Assembly (NCBI GenBank): GCA_900553705.1
Contig: USEK01000088.1
Location: 1-6,338, forward strand
Length of the DNA: 6,338 nucleotides
Direction of reading: 5' to 3'
From: an uncultured Collinsella sp.
GTDB taxonomy: Bacteria; Actinomycetota; Coriobacteriia; Coriobacteriales; Coriobacteriaceae
Within the stretch, counting starts at the first letter, position 1. Each line of letters begins with the position of its first letter. The notes beneath the pieces were generated by a model. It ran no database searches and was not told where the DNA came from. It was given only the letters and a program-made list of their open reading frames with translations. Positions 1 through 6,023 of this stretch are shown here, in pieces. The position numbers and the translations under genes were made by a program.

Positions 1-33
1 TCGTCGGCAGCGTCAGATGTGTATAAGAGACAG
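1..33 (+). other. Illumina Nextera read-1 transposase adapter (artificial sequence)
   Basis: The first 33 bases match the Nextera read-1 oligonucleotide. Bases 1-14 (TCGTCGGCAGCGTC) are the sequencing-primer part, and bases 15-33 (AGATGTGTATAAGAGACAG) are the 19-base Tn5 mosaic end. This is library-preparation sequence left on the end of an assembled contig. The mosaic end carries an ATG at 19-21 that reads in frame into the following gene and adds a false MYKRQ N-terminus, a peptide signature of untrimmed Nextera adapters. The match is from memory of the adapter but covers its whole length. Confidence 0.97.
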
Positions 34-438
34 GCGCTCGACATCGTGGTCAACACGGGCTACGTCTCCAACCTGACCAACCAAAACGATTACTACTACA
101 ACTCGAGCGTGGCGCACGCGTTCTACAACGCCACCTGCAGCATTCCGCGCGAGGGCACCTACCTGCACGGCGAGGTCGTGAGCCTGGGCGTGCTGGTACT
201 GTTTGCCTATACGGGAGACACCGAGAACCTTGAACGCTACGCCGCCTTTAACAAGCAGATGGGGCTACCCGTGACGCTTGAGCAAGTCGGGCTTTCCGAA
301 TCCGATATCCCGGCCCTGTGCGAGTTCGCGCATGCCACCAACGAGTGGAAGCAGGGAAACCCCGAGCCCTTCACGGACGAAAAATTCGCCGCCGCCATCA
401 AGGCCGCCGACGCCTACGGCCACACCCTCCTCGCCTAA
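34..438 (+). CDS. Iron-containing alcohol dehydrogenase / glycerol dehydrogenase-like protein, C-terminal part (5' end missing)
   Basis: The reading frame is open from the adapter junction at base 34 to TAA at 436-438 and gives 134 residues of a C-terminal domain. The true start lies off the contig; the ATG at 19 belongs to the adapter. Counting from Ala (GCG, 34-36), the segment has the helical metal-binding domain pattern of the group III dehydrogenases: SVAHAFYN with His28, then TYLHGEVVSLG with His45. The spacing is close to that of the two metal-binding histidines in glycerol dehydrogenase GldA. The tail (GLPVTLEQVGL, then a helical region) also fits. Family members use a divalent metal and NAD(P)(H) to interconvert alcohols and aldehydes or ketones in the cytoplasm. 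The substrate cannot be told from this half, because the nucleotide-binding domain and the first metal ligand are missing. A hairpin follows directly after the stop. Confidence 0.85.
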   Translation, partial: ALDIVVNTGYVSNLTNQNDYYYNSSVAHAFYNATCSIPREGTYLHGEVVSLGVLVLFAYTGDTENLERYAAFNKQMGLPVTLEQVGLSESDIPALCEFAHATNEWKQGNPEPFTDEKFAAAIKAADAYGHTLLA

Positions 439-475
439 CCTACCAAAAAGGGACAGGTTTATTTTGGCAGGTTTT
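439..475 (+). terminator. Hairpin with T tail right after the dehydrogenase stop codon; possible dispersed repeat
   Basis: CCTACCAAAA (439-448) pairs with TTTTGGCAGG (462-471), 9 of 10 positions, around a 13-base loop. TTTT (472-475) follows. Position and T tail fit an intrinsic terminator for the upstream + strand gene, although the stem is AT-rich next to the loop. The loop and 3' arm read GGGACAGGTTTATTTTGGCAGG-like sequence that I associate, without a search, with repeated intergenic sequences in Coriobacteriia. It could therefore be a repeat unit that also terminates transcription. Confidence 0.5.
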
Positions 476-525
476 ATCTGGGCAAACGCCATTGAACATC
501 TGTTGAAATAGTTTAGCTTGCCAGT

Positions 526-562
526 AAAGGGGGCGACCATCTACTCGATGGCCTCCCCCTTT
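526..562. terminator. Bidirectional terminator between convergent genes
   Basis: Arms 526-541 and 547-562 form a 16-position stem around a 5-base loop (TACTC). AAAGGGGG pairs with CCCCCTTT at the base and CCATC pairs with GATGG at the top. Two mismatches lie in the middle. The A-rich left edge and T-rich right edge give a short U tract whichever strand is transcribed. It lies between the + strand dehydrogenase and the - strand DUF523 gene, whose stop codon is only 6 bases away. Bases 476-525, between this hairpin and the previous one, hold no gene I can support. Confidence 0.7.
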
Positions 563-568
563 CATTTG

Positions 569-1021
569 CTATTCCAACATACTGGGGTCAAATTCGCTTG
601 CGGGGATCACACGGTACCCGTGACGCAGGAGCAGGTCGACGAAAACGCCGTTACCCGGTGTGAGCGTACCGCTAAAGGTGCCGTCGTAGATGTGACCCGC
701 GCCGCACGAGGGGCTGTGATCCTGCAAAACGCACACAGCGATCTCGGACGGACCGCCCGCTTGCTCGCACATATCGAGCGCGCGCTCGGCACCCAGGCGA
801 AACTCGCGATCGACCGAGGCGCCCTCGCAGGTACGGACCTCGCCGTTCACAATCTCGGACGGCTTGCGCGGCGTGAGCAGGCCGCCAAAGACCTCGGGGC
901 ACACGAGGAGGACCTCGGTCCCCGTGCGCTCGCAAGCCTCGACCAACGCGCGGTGGTAGTTATCGAGCCCGTTATACTTGCAGCTCTCGCCCATCAAGCA
1001 GGCACTTACCACGATCTTCAT
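569..1021 (-). CDS. DUF523 family protein, TudS-like (candidate iron-sulfur thiouracil desulfidase)
   Basis: The product has 150 residues, the usual size for a single-domain DUF523 protein. Conserved blocks are in order: SACLMGESCKYNG (6-18), CPEVFGGLLTPR (41-52), SVDREFRLGA (69-78) and SPSCGAGHIYDGTFSG (103-118). Some DUF523 proteins have been shown to be TudS, which removes sulfur from thiouracil using a [4Fe-4S] cluster held by three cysteines. By position, Cys8, Cys41 and Cys106 are the candidate ligands here, with Glu43 and Ser105 also in conserved blocks; this assignment is inference. I chose ATG at 1021 because GGGAGGG (1034-1028) lies 6 bases upstream. A TTG start at 1036 would place that ribosome binding site inside the gene. 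No signal peptide or membrane segment is visible, so it is probably cytoplasmic. The gene follows ftsH on the same strand, beyond a strong terminator. Confidence 0.88.
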   Translation of the reverse strand: MKIVVSACLMGESCKYNGLDNYHRALVEACERTGTEVLLVCPEVFGGLLTPRKPSEIVNGEVRTCEGASVDREFRLGAERALDMCEQAGGPSEIAVCVLQDHSPSCGAGHIYDGTFSGTLTPGNGVFVDLLLRHGYRVIPASEFDPSMLE

Positions 1022-1034
1022 ACATATCCCTCCC

Positions 1035-1077
1035 AAACAAAACGCCCCATTTGAGATAGAAGCTCAAATGGGGCGTT
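1035..1077 (-). terminator. Strong intrinsic terminator downstream of ftsH
   Basis: Bases 1041-1055 (AACGCCCCATTTGAG) and 1063-1077 are perfect 15-base inverted repeats around a 7-base loop. On the - strand the stem ends in CGTT and continues TTGTTT (1040-1035), an interrupted U tract, so it should stop transcripts from ftsH. On the + strand no T run follows. The tract runs directly into the GGGAGGG ribosome binding site of the DUF523 gene, so that gene needs read-through or a promoter inside or before this hairpin. Confidence 0.85.
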
Positions 1078-1096
1078 CGATGCTGCGTAACCAGCC

Positions 1097-3004
1097 TTAC
1101 TGCTGCTTTGGCATCAGTGGATTCTCACGCGTGAGGAGATTCATGAACTCCTCACCCGTGATCGTCTCCTTCTTGTAGAGATAACGAGCCAGCTCGTGGA
1201 GCTTGAACTTGTTCTCCTTCAGGATCTGCAGGGCGCGATCGTGCGCATCCTCGATCAGCTTGGCGACAATCGCGTCCACGCGCTCGGCCGTACCGGGGGC
1301 GCAGGTGAGCGACGTGTCCTGGTTGAGGTACGCATTCTGAACGGTACCGAGCGCCATCATGCCAAACTCGTCGGACATACCAAAGCGCGTCACCATGTTG
1401 CGGGCGAGCTTGGTGGCCTGTTCGATATCGTTGGCGGCACCGGTCGTCATCTCGCCAAAGATGAGTTCCTCGGCCGCACGGCCGCCGCAGTAGACGGCAA
1501 GCTTGTCCAAGACCTCCTGGCGTGTCGTCAGGAAGCGCTCGTCCTCCTCGACCTGCATGGTATAGCCAAGAGCACCGCTCGTGCGCGGCACGATGGTGAT
1601 CTTGGTAACCGGCGCGGAACCCTTTTGGCGGGCAGCGACGATGGCATGGCCGATCTCGTGGTAGGAAACGACCTGCTTCTCGTGGTCGGAAAGCACCGTG
1701 GACTTACGCTGTTGGCCGGCAATGACGACCTCCACCGACTCCTCAAAATCGTCCTGCGTGGCGCGCTTGCGGCCCTCGCGGACAGCACGCAGGGCGCCCT
1801 CGTTGATAATGTTAGCCAGGTCGGCGCCCGAGGCACCAGGCGTGGCACGGGCAATCGCGGTCAGGTCGATCGGCGGCTGCGTCTTCACGCTCTTTGCATG
1901 CAGCTCAAGGATGTTCTTGCGACCGGTCAGGTCGGGCAGCTCAACGGGAATGCGGCGATCAAAACGACCGGGGCGCAGCAGAGCGGGATCGAGGCTGTCG
2001 GGACGGTTGGTAGCAGCGAGAACAACAATACCCTTGTGGTTATCGAAGCCGTCCATCTCGGTCAGCAGCTGGTTGAGCGTCTGCTCGCGCTCGTCGTTGC
2101 CACTAAAACCACCGCCATCGCGCTTCTTGCCGATGGTATCGATCTCATCGATAAACACGATGCACGGGGCCTTTTCCTTAGCCTGTTTAAACAAGTCGCG
2201 TACCTTGGCGGCGCCGCGGCCGACGAACATCTCGACGAACTCAGAGCCCGAAATGCTAAAGAACGGCACGCCCGCCTCGCCGGCAACAGCCTTGGCAAGC
2301 AGGGTTTTACCGGTACCCGGAGGGCCCACAAGAAGAGCACCGCGCGGCAGCTTGGCGCCGATCTCCTCGTAGCGCTGCGGCTTCTCCAGAAAGTCGACGA
2401 CCTCCTTGAGGGACTCCTTGGCCTCTTCCTGGCCAGCAACATCCTTAAAGGTCACGCCAACGTCCTTGGAGGCGATCACGCGAGCGCCGGACTTGCCCAG
2501 TCCACCGCCGCCAAAACCACCGCCGCCAAAGTTCATCGACGGACCGTCATCACCCATGGCCTTCTTCATACGGCGATTGAGCCACCAACCGATGAGGAAG
2601 AAAATCGCCATGGGCAGAATGAGCGTGAGCAGGTAGTAGGTCATCAGACCCGAGTTCTTATCGGGAACGACTGACTCAAGCGAGGCACCAGATTCAAGCA
2701 CGCGATCGGTAAAGCCCGCATCATTCGGTACACCGGTCGTCTTGTAGGCGATGTTCTCGTCCTCGCCCTTCTTGGTGTAATAAATCGTGTAATCGTCCGT
2801 GTTGTACTCGACCTTGTCGACACTCTTTTTATCGAGCGCTTTGACAAACGTCGAATAATCGGTCTTCGTAATCTGCTGCGTGTGACCGATGTTGGGGAAC
2901 AGAACGGTCGAGAGCACGAGGTAGACGACGAAGGCGATGAGCACGTAGAGGATCATATTCCTTCTACGTTTGTTGTCATCCATCTCCATCTGCTTGAACT
3001 CCAT
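1097..3004 (-). CDS. ftsH: ATP-dependent zinc metalloprotease FtsH
   Basis: FtsH is a membrane-anchored hexameric AAA+ protease that unfolds and degrades damaged membrane proteins and short-lived cytosolic ones. All parts are present in 635 residues, a normal length. There is an N-terminal membrane helix (about 17-36), an extracytoplasmic domain (about 40-118), a second helix (about 122-142) and a glycine-rich linker (158-170). Walker A is GPPGTGKT (227-234) and the pore loop is MFVGRGA (259-265). Walker B is IVFIDEID (282-289). The second region of homology runs from TNRPDSLDP to LRPGRFDRR (332-351). The zinc site is HEIGH (449-453), with Asp526 in AANDIEQAT as the probable third ligand. HEIGH replaces the commoner HEAGH but keeps the catalytic residues. 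An in-frame TAG directly precedes ATG 3004, which has no clear ribosome binding site. The ATG at 2989 (Met6) has GGAG 9 bases upstream and may be the real start. Transcription ends at the hairpin at 1041-1077. Confidence 0.97.
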   Translation of the reverse strand: MEFKQMEMDDNKRRRNMILYVLIAFVVYLVLSTVLFPNIGHTQQITKTDYSTFVKALDKKSVDKVEYNTDDYTIYYTKKGEDENIAYKTTGVPNDAGFTDRVLESGASLESVVPDKNSGLMTYYLLTLILPMAIFFLIGWWLNRRMKKAMGDDGPSMNFGGGGFGGGGLGKSGARVIASKDVGVTFKDVAGQEEAKESLKEVVDFLEKPQRYEEIGAKLPRGALLVGPPGTGKTLLAKAVAGEAGVPFFSISGSEFVEMFVGRGAAKVRDLFKQAKEKAPCIVFIDEIDTIGKKRDGGGFSGNDEREQTLNQLLTEMDGFDNHKGIVVLAATNRPDSLDPALLRPGRFDRRIPVELPDLTGRKNILELHAKSVKTQPPIDLTAIARATPGASGADLANIINEGALRAVREGRKRATQDDFEESVEVVIAGQQRKSTVLSDHEKQVVSYHEIGHAIVAARQKGSAPVTKITIVPRTSGALGYTMQVEEDERFLTTRQEVLDKLAVYCGGRAAEELIFGEMTTGAANDIEQATKLARNMVTRFGMSDEFGMMALGTVQNAYLNQDTSLTCAPGTAERVDAIVAKLIEDAHDRALQILKENKFKLHELARYLYKKETITGEEFMNLLTRENPLMPKQQ

Positions 3005-3027
3005 CTACTGGGGTTGATAATGTTTTC

Positions 3028-3033
3028 TAGAAT
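3028..3033 (+). promoter_or_regulatory. Possible -10 element for the adenosyltransferase gene
   Basis: The 77-base gap between divergent ftsH and the adenosyltransferase gene must hold promoters for both. TAGAAT (3028-3033) matches 5 of 6 positions of the -10 consensus and would start a transcript near 3040, about 40 bases before the ATG. I see no good -35 at the right distance. The gap also holds a short inverted repeat (GGGTTG 3011-3016, CAACCC 3037-3042) that could be an operator or chance. No convincing promoter for ftsH was found. Confidence 0.25.
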
Positions 3034-3081
3034 ACCCAACCCGGACGGCGATAAACCGACGCCGGGCACGAAAGGACAGAG

Positions 3082-3567
3082 ATGGCATCACTGGAAGTCG
3101 GCAAGGTTCAAATCTATACGGGCGACGGCAAGGGCAAGACGACGGCTGCGCTGGGGCTCGCGCTGCGCGCCACGGGCTATGGACTGAACGTACTCATGCT
3201 TCAGTTTGCCAAGAAGCTGCACTGCGCCGAACATGATGCGGCGCCGCGCCTGGGGCTGCGTATTGTGCAGGCCGATCGCGACACGCCCGAGGCTTGCGCC
3301 GCGCAGATCATGGAGCTTGCACGCGAGCAGATTAGCGAGGTTGACGTGCTCATTCTGGACGAACTCGGCGAAGCGATGCGTCGCGGCTTTGTGACACGCG
3401 AGGAAATCGAAGCACTGATGGCGATAAAGCCCGCCACCACGGAGCGCGTACTCACCGGCCGTGGCTTGCTGCCCCTCGCCGACCTTGCCGACCTAGTAAC
3501 CGAAATGCGCCCCGTCAAACACTACTTCGACGAAGGCCTCCTAGCCCGCCAAGGCATCGAATACTAG
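3082..3567 (+). CDS. cobO: Cob(I)yrinic acid a,c-diamide / corrinoid adenosyltransferase (CobO/BtuR family), compact form
   Basis: This cytoplasmic enzyme transfers the 5'-deoxyadenosyl group of ATP to Co(I) corrinoids to make adenosylcobalamin or its precursors. The 161-residue product has the family's modified P-loop GDGKGKTT (14-21), an acidic strand VLILDEL (89-95), LTGRG (124-128), ADLVTEMRPVKH (136-147) and the terminal QGIEY. It is about 35 residues shorter than the Salmonella and E. coli enzymes. Most of the loss is between QFAKK (41-45) and LILDE, where those enzymes have the Phe-x-Trp segment that contacts the corrinoid. The ATG at 3082 is supported by AAAGGA at 3071-3076, 5 bases upstream. 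No other cobalamin gene is in the window, so a salvage role is possible but unproven. Its stop codon lies in a palindrome shared with the convergent MATE gene. The symbol is by family, and cobA or btuR would do equally well. Confidence 0.88.
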   Translation: MASLEVGKVQIYTGDGKGKTTAALGLALRATGYGLNVLMLQFAKKLHCAEHDAAPRLGLRIVQADRDTPEACAAQIMELAREQISEVDVLILDELGEAMRRGFVTREEIEALMAIKPATTERVLTGRGLLPLADLADLVTEMRPVKHYFDEGLLARQGIEY

Positions 3568-3593
3568 TCATTGGGGACGTCCCCAATGACTAG
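3564..3593. terminator. Perfect 30-base palindrome carrying both convergent stop codons; likely bidirectional terminator
   Basis: CTAGTCATTGGGGAC (3564-3578) is followed at once by its exact reverse complement (3579-3593), with no mismatch and no spacer. As RNA it would fold into a stem of about 13 pairs with a tight loop on either strand. The adenosyltransferase stop TAG (3565-3567) and the MATE stop TAG (3592-3590 on the - strand) occupy mirror-image positions. There is no T run on either side, so termination efficiency is uncertain. The GTCATTGGGGACGT half resembles short intergenic sequences I associate with Collinsella, but that needs a genome search. Confidence 0.7.
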
Positions 3594-4939
3594 GCGGTGG
3601 CGCGGCCTAGCCAGTTGCCGCTGTGGTGGTAGATGGTGAACATTATGGCGGTGATGAGCCAGGTTACGGGGTAGACCAGCAGCAGGTGCTCAAGCGACGG
3701 ATCGAACGGCATAATCGCAAACACCCAGATCACCCTGAGCACGACGGTGCCAAAAATCGTGAGCAGCATGGGCTGCAAGCTCACGCCGGCGCCGCGGATG
3801 GAACCCGAGGCGTTCTCGATAATCGAGAAAATCGCATAGAACGGCGCAATGAAATGGAGGATGGTCGTGGTGTACGCCGAAATCGAAGCATCGTCGACAA
3901 ACAGGCGCGACAACGGACCCGAGAACACCAGCAGCACGGCAGACAGGCCACCAATGAGCATAAACGACAGCACGAGCGACGTATGGTAGCCCTTTCGCAT
4001 GCGCTCGTAGTTGCGCGCGCCAAAGTTCTGTGCCGAGAACGTGGTAATCGACACGCCAAGCGCCTCGGTAACCATCCAGACAATGCCATCCAGGCGGCCC
4101 GAAAGACCCCAAGCCGTGGTGACATCGGCACCAAACGAGTTGACCGACACCTGAATCAAAACGTTGGAAATCGAATACGCAGCAGACTGAAAGCCAAGCG
4201 GCAGACCACACGAAATCATGCTCTTACAAATACCAGGATCAATGCCGAGTTTAGACAGTGAAAGCCGCCACGCACCCGGTGCGTGCATCATACGAATCAC
4301 GATCATCGTGGCGTTGGAGCAAATGGTCAGCGCCACCGCAATGCCGCAGCCCAGAGCCTCCATATGAAGCACGGCAACGAAGATGACATCCAGCACCGCA
4401 TTAACAAGGCAGCCGGAAGCGATGATCACAGCGGGCCCACGCGTGTCGCCCACGGCGCGCAGCAATGCCGTTCCCATATTGAGCAGCAGCGCCGCAACCA
4501 TGGCGGCAAAATAGCAACGGGCATAGGCCACGCCCTCGGCCAATAGTTCATGCGGCGTATTCATAAGCACCAGCATGGGCTCAACGAACACTATGCCGAG
4601 AATGGAGAAGACGATACCGCCCACCAGCGCGAGCGTCATGGCCGTGTGAACCGAACGACTCAGTCGTTCATCATCGTGCTGGCCAAAATACTGACCGGTA
4701 ATGACCGCGCAGCCGGCGCCAACGCCAACGCAAAAGCCAATGCAGAGCTCGGTGAGCACCATCGTGGCTTGAATGCCACCCAGCGCGAGCTTGCCGCCAA
4801 ACTGACCGACGATATAGGTACCGATAAGCGTGTAAGCCTGTTGAAAAAACGAACTAAAGAAGATGGGGACGCACAGCGACAGCAGCTGTTGCCAAATGAC
4901 ACCCTGCGTTACATCGATAGCCGTAGATTTCTTAGCCAC
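3590..4939 (-). CDS. MATE family efflux transporter
   Basis: MATE transporters are inner-membrane antiporters that export drugs, toxins or metabolites in exchange for Na+ or H+. The product has 449 residues, the normal family length, and is hydrophobic throughout, consistent with 12 membrane helices. The two-fold internal repeat can be seen: TGQYFGQHD (81-89) matches SAQNFGARN (302-310), and LLRAVGDTRGP (159-169) matches SIRGAGVSLQP (380-390). The start is GTG at 4939, preceded by GGGGAGGG (4950-4943). The next in-frame ATG would remove about 60 residues, including the first helix. Substrate and coupling ion cannot be predicted. The gene is on the same strand as the RNA methyltransferase gene 125 bases upstream, and a possible weak hairpin lies between them. 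Its stop codon is inside the palindrome shared with the adenosyltransferase gene. Confidence 0.95.
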   Translation of the reverse strand: MAKKSTAIDVTQGVIWQQLLSLCVPIFFSSFFQQAYTLIGTYIVGQFGGKLALGGIQATMVLTELCIGFCVGVGAGCAVITGQYFGQHDDERLSRSVHTAMTLALVGGIVFSILGIVFVEPMLVLMNTPHELLAEGVAYARCYFAAMVAALLLNMGTALLRAVGDTRGPAVIIASGCLVNAVLDVIFVAVLHMEALGCGIAVALTICSNATMIVIRMMHAPGAWRLSLSKLGIDPGICKSMISCGLPLGFQSAAYSISNVLIQVSVNSFGADVTTAWGLSGRLDGIVWMVTEALGVSITTFSAQNFGARNYERMRKGYHTSLVLSFMLIGGLSAVLLVFSGPLSRLFVDDASISAYTTTILHFIAPFYAIFSIIENASGSIRGAGVSLQPMLLTIFGTVVLRVIWVFAIMPFDPSLEHLLLVYPVTWLITAIMFTIYHHSGNWLGRATA

Positions 4940-4992
4940 ACGCCCTCCCCACTAGCGTACGTCATACAACAAAACGGCAATTTAAGACCAAA

Positions 4993-5025
4993 GCCGACAC
5001 CAGCTTAGCACCGACCAGCGTCGGC
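4993..5025 (-). terminator. Possible weak terminator between the methyltransferase and MATE genes
   Basis: GCCGAC (4993-4998) and GTCGGC (5020-5025) form a 6-pair stem around a long loop. On the - strand a T-rich stretch (TTTGGTCTT) follows. A competing 5-pair hairpin, CCGAC (5011-5015) with GTCGG (5020-5024), shares the right arm. The rest of the 125-base gap (4940-5064) holds the MATE ribosome binding site. I found no promoter there that matches well. Confidence 0.25.
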
Positions 5026-5064
5026 CGAAACGCCCCGAACCACAGCCCGGTGCGAAATATCCGT

Positions 5065-5979
5065 TTAGTGATACAGCCCCGGCTGGTAGTGGTACTCGTT
5101 GCTCACATGCGGGCACAGCTGCCAAAAGGCGACAGCACTTGCCGCGGCCACGTTAAGCGAATCGACCCCGTGCGCCATCGGAATGCGCACGGCTCGGTCG
5201 CAGCCAGCAATGGTCTTGGCGCCTAAGCCAGCACCCTCGGTGCCCATAAAGATTGCCAGGCGGTCAATCTCCTGCAGCGCGGGATCGTCCAACGACACCG
5301 AATCATCCGTCAACGCCATGGCGGCACACGAAAAGCCGGCATCGTGCAGCGCCGCCAGCCCATCATGCGGCCATACGCGCGCCTCGCTGCCAATGCGTGT
5401 CCAGGGCACCTGGAACACCGTGCCCATGCTCACGCGGGCCGAGCGACGGTACAGCGGGTCACAGCACGTGGGGCTCACCAAAATACCATCGACGTTCAGC
5501 GCAGCCGCCGAGCGGAAAATCGCGCCGACGTTGGTGTGGTCGACAATGCCCTCGAGCACGCACACGCGCACCGGGCGCTCCCCCGCCGCCTCGACGACGC
5601 CACCCAAGAACTCATCAACCGGAATCTGACGCGGGCGACGGAACGCCGCAAGCGCACCGCGCGTCACGTTAAAGCCCGTCAGCTGCTCCATAAGCTCCAT
5701 CGAGGCCACAAACACGGGAACCGGGTCCGCACCTTCGCGTACCGCTAGGCGCTCAAACAGCGGCATCATCTGATTGAGCCAGCGCTCACCTAAAAGAAAG
5801 CTCACCGGCTCGTATCCGGCGCGAACCGCACGCTCGATGACCTTGGCACTCTCGGCGATAAAAATGCCCTTCTGCGGCTCCAGCACGCAGCGAAGCTCAC
5901 GCTCGGTCAGTCGCACGTAGGCATCGAGCCGCTCGTCCTCGAGAGAATCGATTCGCAGCACCTCAACGGCATCAGTCAT
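5065..5979 (-). CDS. SpoU/TrmH-family RNA 2'-O-methyltransferase
   Basis: The product is a 304-residue SPOUT-fold methyltransferase, which moves a methyl group from S-adenosylmethionine to a ribose 2'-OH in rRNA or tRNA. Counting from Met at 5979, an N-terminal substrate-binding domain (about 1-120) precedes the catalytic domain. Motif 1 is EGIVDHTNVGAIFRSA, with Asn150 and the catalytic-type Arg156. Motif 2 is FMGTEGAGL (244-252) and motif 3 is IPMAHGVDSLNVAAASAVAF (266-285). These make the knotted SAM pocket and dimer interface. The exact target RNA is unknown. I chose ATG 5979 over ATG 6012 because the earlier ATG overlaps a likely -10 element. The added residues (MCCKEGCGLAA) also look unlike a family N-terminus. 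A caveat is that the purine-rich AAGAAGG lies about 15 bases from ATG 5979, which is long. The gene lies downstream of folA on the same strand. Confidence 0.92.
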   Translation of the reverse strand: MTDAVEVLRIDSLEDERLDAYVRLTERELRCVLEPQKGIFIAESAKVIERAVRAGYEPVSFLLGERWLNQMMPLFERLAVREGADPVPVFVASMELMEQLTGFNVTRGALAAFRRPRQIPVDEFLGGVVEAAGERPVRVCVLEGIVDHTNVGAIFRSAAALNVDGILVSPTCCDPLYRRSARVSMGTVFQVPWTRIGSEARVWPHDGLAALHDAGFSCAAMALTDDSVSLDDPALQEIDRLAIFMGTEGAGLGAKTIAGCDRAVRIPMAHGVDSLNVAAASAVAFWQLCPHVSNEYHYQPGLYH

Positions 5980-6011
5980 AGCAGCCAGCCCGCACCCTTC
6001 TTTACAGCACA

Positions 6012-6020
6012 TTTATACCA
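6012..6020 (-). promoter_or_regulatory. Possible extended -10 promoter for the RNA methyltransferase gene
   Basis: On the - strand, TGGTATAAA (6020-6012) fits the extended -10 pattern TGnTATAAT with one mismatch. It would start transcription near 6005 and give a leader of about 25 bases before ATG 5979. No good -35 is present: that position falls in the GC-rich hairpin at 6024-6046, which is tolerable for an extended -10 promoter. An ATG at 6012 overlaps this element. Confidence 0.4.
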
Positions 6021-6023
6021 AAC

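Noticed and set aside
518..1054. A 178-codon + strand frame opposite the DUF523 gene
   Set aside because: It is antisense to a well-conserved protein, runs through the terminator stem before it, and shows no family features or ribosome binding site.
1196..2674. A 492-codon open frame on the + strand opposite ftsH
   Set aside because: It mirrors the ftsH frame in a GC-rich gene where the opposite strand stays open by codon bias. Its translation has no recognisable domain, and ftsH is intact with every motif.
3005..3045. A CIRCE or other heat-shock operator in front of ftsH
   Set aside because: The inverted repeat GGGTTG/CAACCC (3011-3016, 3037-3042) and the short palindrome TTCTAGAA do not match the CIRCE arms, and both are short enough to be chance.
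3005..3081. A cobalamin riboswitch upstream of the adenosyltransferase gene
   Set aside because: The gap is only 77 bases, too short for a full cobalamin riboswitch. I see no B12-box-like sequence, only a small 5-pair stem (3046-3050 with 3060-3064).
3623..4261. A + strand frame of 212 codons opposite the MATE gene, and similar ones at 4283-4546 and 4550-5008
   Set aside because: The products are rich in His, Arg, Gln and Asn, the usual reading of a membrane protein gene from the wrong strand. The MATE gene explains the region fully.
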